Source: Gammaproteobacteria bacterium (GTDB lineage: Bacteria; Pseudomonadota; Gammaproteobacteria; Ga0077554; Ga007554). From it: 64,000 nucleotides of DNA. Below, piece after piece: positions 59,750-64,000 of the stretch. Numbering within the stretch: the first letter of the stretch is position 1; each line of letters begins with the position of its first letter. The notes under the pieces are model-generated. The model ran no database searches, was not told where the DNA came from, and saw only the letters and a list, made by a program, of their open reading frames with translations. The DNA lies in contig JAKFXX010000003.1 of the NCBI GenBank assembly GCA_021731145.1, positions 1 to 64,000 on the forward strand. The letters are read 5' to 3'. Made by a program: the position numbers and the translations under genes.

Positions 59750-60127
59750 TTAGAGGATATTTCTGGGGGGTTTTGTTGCGGTGGGGATGACGATGCTGGT
59801 GACTATAACGGTTAAAGCGGAGCGGGGCGTGGATGGACTCGCGTGTGTCACATCATGATGCGTTGTGATCAACGCGAAGCAGCAATGCGCGCCTGATGAG
59901 CAATCGTGTGTGCCACTTTTGGTGGGGTGGCCTTTTTCGCATTGGCTGGCATTGGATGCGGCATCATCCATAACGGCGTGATGATGGCTGTCGCCGATCA
60001 ACCCGGCAGCCGGGGAGGTCTGCTCTGCCATGGCGGTATGAATTCCTGCATAGGAAAGCCTTACCGGCACCACCATCAAGGTGAGAGCCAGAAGCACGCT
60101 CATGAGCTTGTAGATTGCTTTTATCAT
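59750..60127 (-). CDS. Small exported His/Cys-containing protein
   Basis: A 125-residue protein with an N-terminal signal sequence (about 1-27) and an H/C-rich middle (DSHHHAVMDD, CEKGHPTKSGTHDCSSGAHCC, TTHHDVTHA). The pattern resembles small metal-responsive periplasmic proteins of copper or Czc loci, but I recognise no exact family. It lies 180 bases ahead of the cus operon, separated by a hairpin. Confidence 0.7.
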   Translation of the reverse strand: MIKAIYKLMSVLLALTLMVVPVRLSYAGIHTAMAEQTSPAAGLIGDSHHHAVMDDAASNASQCEKGHPTKSGTHDCSSGAHCCFALITTHHDVTHASPSTPRSALTVIVTSIVIPTATKPPRNIL

Positions 60128-60159
60128 TGTAGATAAGCATAGCCCGATTCAAATTTTTG

Positions 60160-62967
60160 TCAACCGGTAGACATATCCGGCTCTCCACAAAAGCGCAGGA
60201 TCTCAGTGCGGGTGGCATTGCGCAGTTTGATGGCGGCAGGCCAATCGGGGCCTTCCGGGGTGATCGGCGCGCTGATCGTGATGCTGATCGAGCCACGGCG
60301 TGGAAACCACTGGTCGGCGCGCAGGATGGTGCGGGTGCCGCGAATGGTCACGGGCGCCACCGGCACGCCCGCTTGGCTGGCCGCCACAAACGCGCCCATG
60401 CGGAACGGTAACAATCCCGGCATGCGGTCAAACGTGCCCTCGGGAAAAAATATCAGCGATTGGCCGGTGCGCAGGGTTTGCAAGAGCTGTTTCACGTCTT
60501 CAATACCTTGCTCAAGATCGAAACGCTCCACGAATTCCGCGCCGATATGTTCAAGGTATACGCGGGGAATCAGGCGCTCTCTCAGTTCCCGTTTGGCGAC
60601 GAAGCTGAACTGCTTTGGCAGGGCGGCCACCAGCAGGATGCCGTCGAGATAGCTGGCGTGATTCGCCACCAGTATGCACGGCCCATGCGGCAGGTTTTCC
60701 AGCCCTCGCACCACAAACGGCGTGCCGGACAGGCGCACGAAGAGTCGGGCCATGATGCGACTGATGGTCCAACCCCAGGCGGGACGCGGCAGCAGGGCGG
60801 CCATCAGCCATGTCAGGGGCGCCAATACCCAGAACAGAAACCATGTGTAACCGGCATAAAAGATGCCGGACGCCAGACGCAGTGAGCGTCTCAGTTGCGG
60901 CGTAACACTGGTCCACGCCAGGCGCGCGAATTGCCACCACACCGCGCGTGGCCGCCGCCCCGCAGTTCCGCCTTTTTCGTAAAGCTCGCGGCTGGCTGCA
61001 CGGCGGATCTTGCCGCTGGAGGTCTTGAGTACGGTGTGCGGCGGAGCCAGCACGATATCGTCCGGCGGCTCACCCAGCAGGTTCATTGCCAGGGTGTTGA
61101 TTTCCCCGCGCAGTTTGTCCGGCACGGTGGCCTCGGTCTCGCGCGTCTCCGCCAGCACGATGAGGCGTTCCGTGCCGGAGGCGGGACCGGGGCTGCCGAA
61201 CACCGCGACACAGCCTTTGCGTATGCCGGGGATGTTGCCCACGGCTTCTTCCAGTTCATAGGGGTAGATGTTACGCCCGGCGCGGATGATGATGTCCTTG
61301 GCGCGGCCGGTGAGATAGACATCGCCAGCGGCGATGTAGGCAAAATCGCCGGAATCCAGCCACTCCCCATGAAACAGGCGGCGCGTCTGCTCCGGGTTAC
61401 GGAAATAGCCGCTGGTGGTTGAAGGCCCGCGGAACTCCAATTGTCCCTCTTCGCGTTCGCCCAGTTCGTGGCCGGTGGCATCGACGATGCGGATCTGGTG
61501 GCTGGGCAGGGGCTGGCCGCAGGCCACGAAGCGCAACGCATCTTTCTCTTCTTCACTGGCTGGGAGGGCTTTGCCGGCGCGCATGAACGTATCACGCTTG
61601 ATGTGGTCGATGATTGGGCCGCGGCCGGGGGGCGGAAAGGCCAGACCTACAGCGGACTCGGCCAGCCCGTAGACGGGCGCGATGGCTTCAGGGCGCAGGC
61701 CGTAGCGGGCGAAACGCCGCTGGAAGTTGACGATAGTGTCAGGGCTGACCGGCTCGGCGCCGTTGAAGGCCATGCGCCAGGAGCTGAGGTCCAAGCCCTC
61801 GATGGCGTGGTCGCTGATCTTGCGCAGGCACAATTCATAAGCGAAATTAGGTGCCGCCGACAGTGTGCCGCGGTGCCGGTGGATGGCCCACAACCAGCGC
61901 TCCGGGCGGGCCAGAAAGGCGAGGGGTGACATGACAACAAAAGGGATGGCGTAATACAGGCTGCCGAGCCAGGCGCCGATCAGCCCCATATCATGGTACA
62001 AGGGGAGCCAGCTGACGAACACATCCGTGGAGTCCGCCCGCGTTGCCTGCCCCATGGCGCGGATGTTTGCCAGCAGATTGGCGTGCGTCAGCACGACCCC
62101 TTTGGGATTGCCTGTGCTGCCCGAGGTGTATTGCAAAAAGGCAATGTCCTGGGCCTTGATGACGGGGACGCTGATGGGGCTGACGAGCGCCGCGTGGGAG
62201 ACCGAAAGCTCCTGCACCGTGGTCACGCTGTGCAGTCCCTCCACGTGGGATTTAAGCAGCCGCGCCACCGCCTTGGCCTCGGGTACGGTGATCAGGATGG
62301 AGGCGAGGGCGTTGTTCAGAATGCCCGCGTGGCGGCGCAGATGATCTTCAATCTGCGACAGGCGCGCAGGCGGGTAGATGGGAACCGGCACGCCGCCAGC
62401 GAGCAGGATGCCGTAAAAACAATAAAAATAATCCCGGCTGGTTGGCAGCATGATGGCCACACTTTGCCCCGGTTGCAGGCCGCGCGCCCGTAGCCCCGCC
62501 GCCACAGCCGCTGCTCCCTGGCGCAGGGTGAAATAGCTGATCTCCTCTTCATCGGTTTCTTCGGAAAGGATGATATGTGTGCGTTGCGGATGTGCAGCTA
62601 CGTGCCAGTCCAGAACGTCGAGGAGGGTAGCTGCGTGGTCGGGTTCGGCCTCAACCCGTTCCGTCGCCGCCTCCCGGACCCTCGTTGGCATGGCGGCGTG
62701 AGGAGCAGCGGAAGAGGCCGCGAGCACTGCGCGTAGCAGGTCACGTGGCGTCTCAACTGCCGTCAATGTCTGCTCCGGCAGGCTCACGCCGAAGGCCTGC
62801 TCGATACGCAGCAGCAGTTCCACCCGCGCCAGACTGTCGAAACCCAGATCCCGATCCAGAGAGCTGTCGAGCGTCAGCGCTGATCCGGCCTTTCTATTGG
62901 GGTGTAACTCAATGCCGAGCTGGCGCACGGTGTCGAGCAGTACCGGGGTGAGATCATCGGCGTCCAT
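60160..62967 (-). CDS. ACP-AMP ligase-acyltransferase fusion protein
   Basis: A 935-residue three-domain protein. First an acyl-carrier domain (about 1-80) with the phosphopantetheine Ser in LGFDSLARVE (S45). Then a fatty acyl-AMP ligase-like domain (about 110-690) with YTSGSTGNPKG, GLAESAVG and the hinge TGRAKDIIIRAGRNIYP. After a membrane-associated linker comes a PlsC-type acyltransferase (about 730-935) with NHASYLDG (HX4D) and FFPEGTFDR. It can activate, carry and transfer an acyl chain by itself. The start at MDADDLTP follows gaggtg; a 40-residue upstream extension has no support. Confidence 0.88.
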   Translation of the reverse strand: MDADDLTPVLLDTVRQLGIELHPNRKAGSALTLDSSLDRDLGFDSLARVELLLRIEQAFGVSLPEQTLTAVETPRDLLRAVLAASSAAPHAAMPTRVREAATERVEAEPDHAATLLDVLDWHVAAHPQRTHIILSEETDEEEISYFTLRQGAAAVAAGLRARGLQPGQSVAIMLPTSRDYFYCFYGILLAGGVPVPIYPPARLSQIEDHLRRHAGILNNALASILITVPEAKAVARLLKSHVEGLHSVTTVQELSVSHAALVSPISVPVIKAQDIAFLQYTSGSTGNPKGVVLTHANLLANIRAMGQATRADSTDVFVSWLPLYHDMGLIGAWLGSLYYAIPFVVMSPLAFLARPERWLWAIHRHRGTLSAAPNFAYELCLRKISDHAIEGLDLSSWRMAFNGAEPVSPDTIVNFQRRFARYGLRPEAIAPVYGLAESAVGLAFPPPGRGPIIDHIKRDTFMRAGKALPASEEEKDALRFVACGQPLPSHQIRIVDATGHELGEREEGQLEFRGPSTTSGYFRNPEQTRRLFHGEWLDSGDFAYIAAGDVYLTGRAKDIIIRAGRNIYPYELEEAVGNIPGIRKGCVAVFGSPGPASGTERLIVLAETRETEATVPDKLRGEINTLAMNLLGEPPDDIVLAPPHTVLKTSSGKIRRAASRELYEKGGTAGRRPRAVWWQFARLAWTSVTPQLRRSLRLASGIFYAGYTWFLFWVLAPLTWLMAALLPRPAWGWTISRIMARLFVRLSGTPFVVRGLENLPHGPCILVANHASYLDGILLVAALPKQFSFVAKRELRERLIPRVYLEHIGAEFVERFDLEQGIEDVKQLLQTLRTGQSLIFFPEGTFDRMPGLLPFRMGAFVAASQAGVPVAPVTIRGTRTILRADQWFPRRGSISITISAPITPEGPDWPAAIKLRNATRTEILRFCGEPDMSTG

Positions 62968-63103
62968 GTATCCCGCACCTCTTTCAGGAAGTTGGCTGGT
63001 AAAACTTTGCCTTAAAGTAAGGTCATTATGCGCTTGTATTGATTGTCTCTGCCATACTTTAAGAAAGCCTGATCCTATTTGCACAGCGAGCAGCAGGTGC
63101 GGA

Positions 63104-63934
63104 TTATTCGCTCATGGAATTTCTGATAAGGAAGTCGGCCAGGGCATCGACCCAGGCTTCACGCATGAAGATGAATCCGTCGTTGTGGCCGCCCGCCAGC
63201 TGCAGAAGAACCTTGGGCTCCGACGCCGCCTCGAATAGCATTTCAGCGTGACGGAAGGGGACGATCTCGTCATCCGGACTATGGGCGACCAGCACCGGGG
63301 AGCGCACCGCTGCGAGCGCGGCGCGGGTATTATAACGCAGGCGAACCAGCCATCGCGCCGGCAGCCAGGGATAGAGGTCAGCCGCAAGCTCCGGCGCGGA
63401 GGTGAAAGCCGAAGACAATACCAGCGCGCCCGGCTGCACCCGCGCCGCCAGCCAGGCCGCCACGGCGGCGCCCAGGGATTCGCCGAAAAGGACGATGCGC
63501 CCGGGCTCAATGCCGCGCTGCCGGGTCAGGTGAGTCCAGGCGGTCTGGGCGTCCCGGTATAAGCCTTCCTCGGAGGGTTGGCCGGTGCTGCGGCCGTAGC
63601 CGCGATAATCGAAAATCAGGACGCCATAACCCAGGCGATGGAACATGGCGATCGTATCCATACGGTGGGAAATGTTGCCGGCATTGCCGTGCAGGATGAG
63701 CACGGCGCCGCGCGCCTGCGGCTTGGGCACGAACCAGGCATCCAGCCGTTCGCCGTCTGGCGTGGCCAGGGTCAGCGGCTCGTAGTCGAGGCCATGATCG
63801 CGCGGGGTGGACTGGATCTCACGGCCGATCTGCGGGTAATAGGCCAGATTTTCCTGGAAAAAAAAGAGCAGGGCGGATAAGCCGCCATAAGCCAGCACCA
63901 GGGTTCCCAGCAGATTCCAGAGCATTTTGCCCAT
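63104..63934 (-). CDS. Alpha/beta hydrolase (BEM46/YfhR-like)
   Basis: A 276-residue hydrolase with one N-terminal membrane helix (about 8-24). The nucleophile Ser lies in LFGESLGAA, the acid in HSPDDEIVPF and the His in LAGGHNDGF; HGNAGN forms the oxyanion loop. It resembles BEM46-type esterases of unknown substrate. It sits 136 bases ahead of the acyltransferase fusion on the same strand, so joint action on acyl chains is possible. The start at 63934 (MGKMLWN) is favoured; 63925 is an alternative. Confidence 0.85.
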   Translation of the reverse strand: MGKMLWNLLGTLVLAYGGLSALLFFFQENLAYYPQIGREIQSTPRDHGLDYEPLTLATPDGERLDAWFVPKPQARGAVLILHGNAGNISHRMDTIAMFHRLGYGVLIFDYRGYGRSTGQPSEEGLYRDAQTAWTHLTRQRGIEPGRIVLFGESLGAAVAAWLAARVQPGALVLSSAFTSAPELAADLYPWLPARWLVRLRYNTRAALAAVRSPVLVAHSPDDEIVPFRHAEMLFEAASEPKVLLQLAGGHNDGFIFMREAWVDALADFLIRNSMSE

Positions 63935-64000
63935 CTCGCTTGAATTTACCCCCCCAAGAGTGAGCCTCAGCGCAACTGAGCGGTTTTCCAAGGATAGCAA

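Overview
The window reads as a GC-rich chromosomal segment of an environmental gammaproteobacterium. The evidence is the gene order miaA-hfq-hflX-hflK-hflC-hisZ-purA, the set exbB-exbD-msbA-lpxK-Trm112-like-kdsB, and a UvrY/GacA-type response regulator beside a tRNA-Ser. A PEP-CTERM protein and a poly-GlcNAc-like locus suggest an extracellular-matrix lifestyle, and two heavy-metal RND systems suggest metal-rich surroundings. I cannot name the genus from sequence alone.

Region 1 (about 1-11,440) is accessory DNA with a defence-island character. It holds an AlbA_2/Schlafen-type protein, a three-gene AbiE-like toxin-antitoxin operon with two palindromic operator copies, and a TOTE-type primase-helicase gene split by a 50-nt insertion and followed by a SNF2/SWIM helicase. 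After that comes a 750-bp gene-free stretch packed with four different palindromic elements, one of which has a clear 8-bp target-site duplication. No integrase lies inside the window.

Region 2 (about 11,500-21,800) is a metal-resistance block: czcI-czcC-czcB-czcA, a short CDF transporter, a P1B-type ATPase whose usual CPx motif reads SPA, and an ACR3-like permease. A fragment of an EamA-type transporter marks a degenerate junction with the core genome.

Region 3 (22,100-31,125) is core: tadA, tRNA-Ser(CGA), uvrY/gacA, miaA, hfq, hflX, hflKC, a DUF2065 protein, hisZ and purA. A two-gene ATPase plus TOPRIM-like cassette (31,395-33,280) interrupts the core. Region 4 (33,596-39,442) follows with a small ORF, exbBD, msbA, lpxK, the Trm112-like gene, kdsB and a low-molecular-weight phosphatase. 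A 140-bp structured repeat exactly fills the space between kdsB and the convergent gene. It is related to one at 11,296-11,438, and the stems of the two copies covary.

Region 5 (39,596-51,703) holds a secreted subtilase, a YbiB-like protein, a BAX-inhibitor-1 family protein and tRNA-Ser(UGA). Two convergent polysaccharide operons follow: response regulator-YaiO barrel-HEAT-GT2 on the plus strand, and PEP-CTERM/PgaD-like/PgaC-like/TPR-barrel on the minus strand. Region 6 (52,163-60,127) is a copper/silver efflux operon (DUF2231, cytochrome c, cusC, cusB, cusA, cusF-like). Region 7 (60,160-64,000) encodes an ACP-AMP ligase-acyltransferase fusion and an alpha/beta hydrolase.
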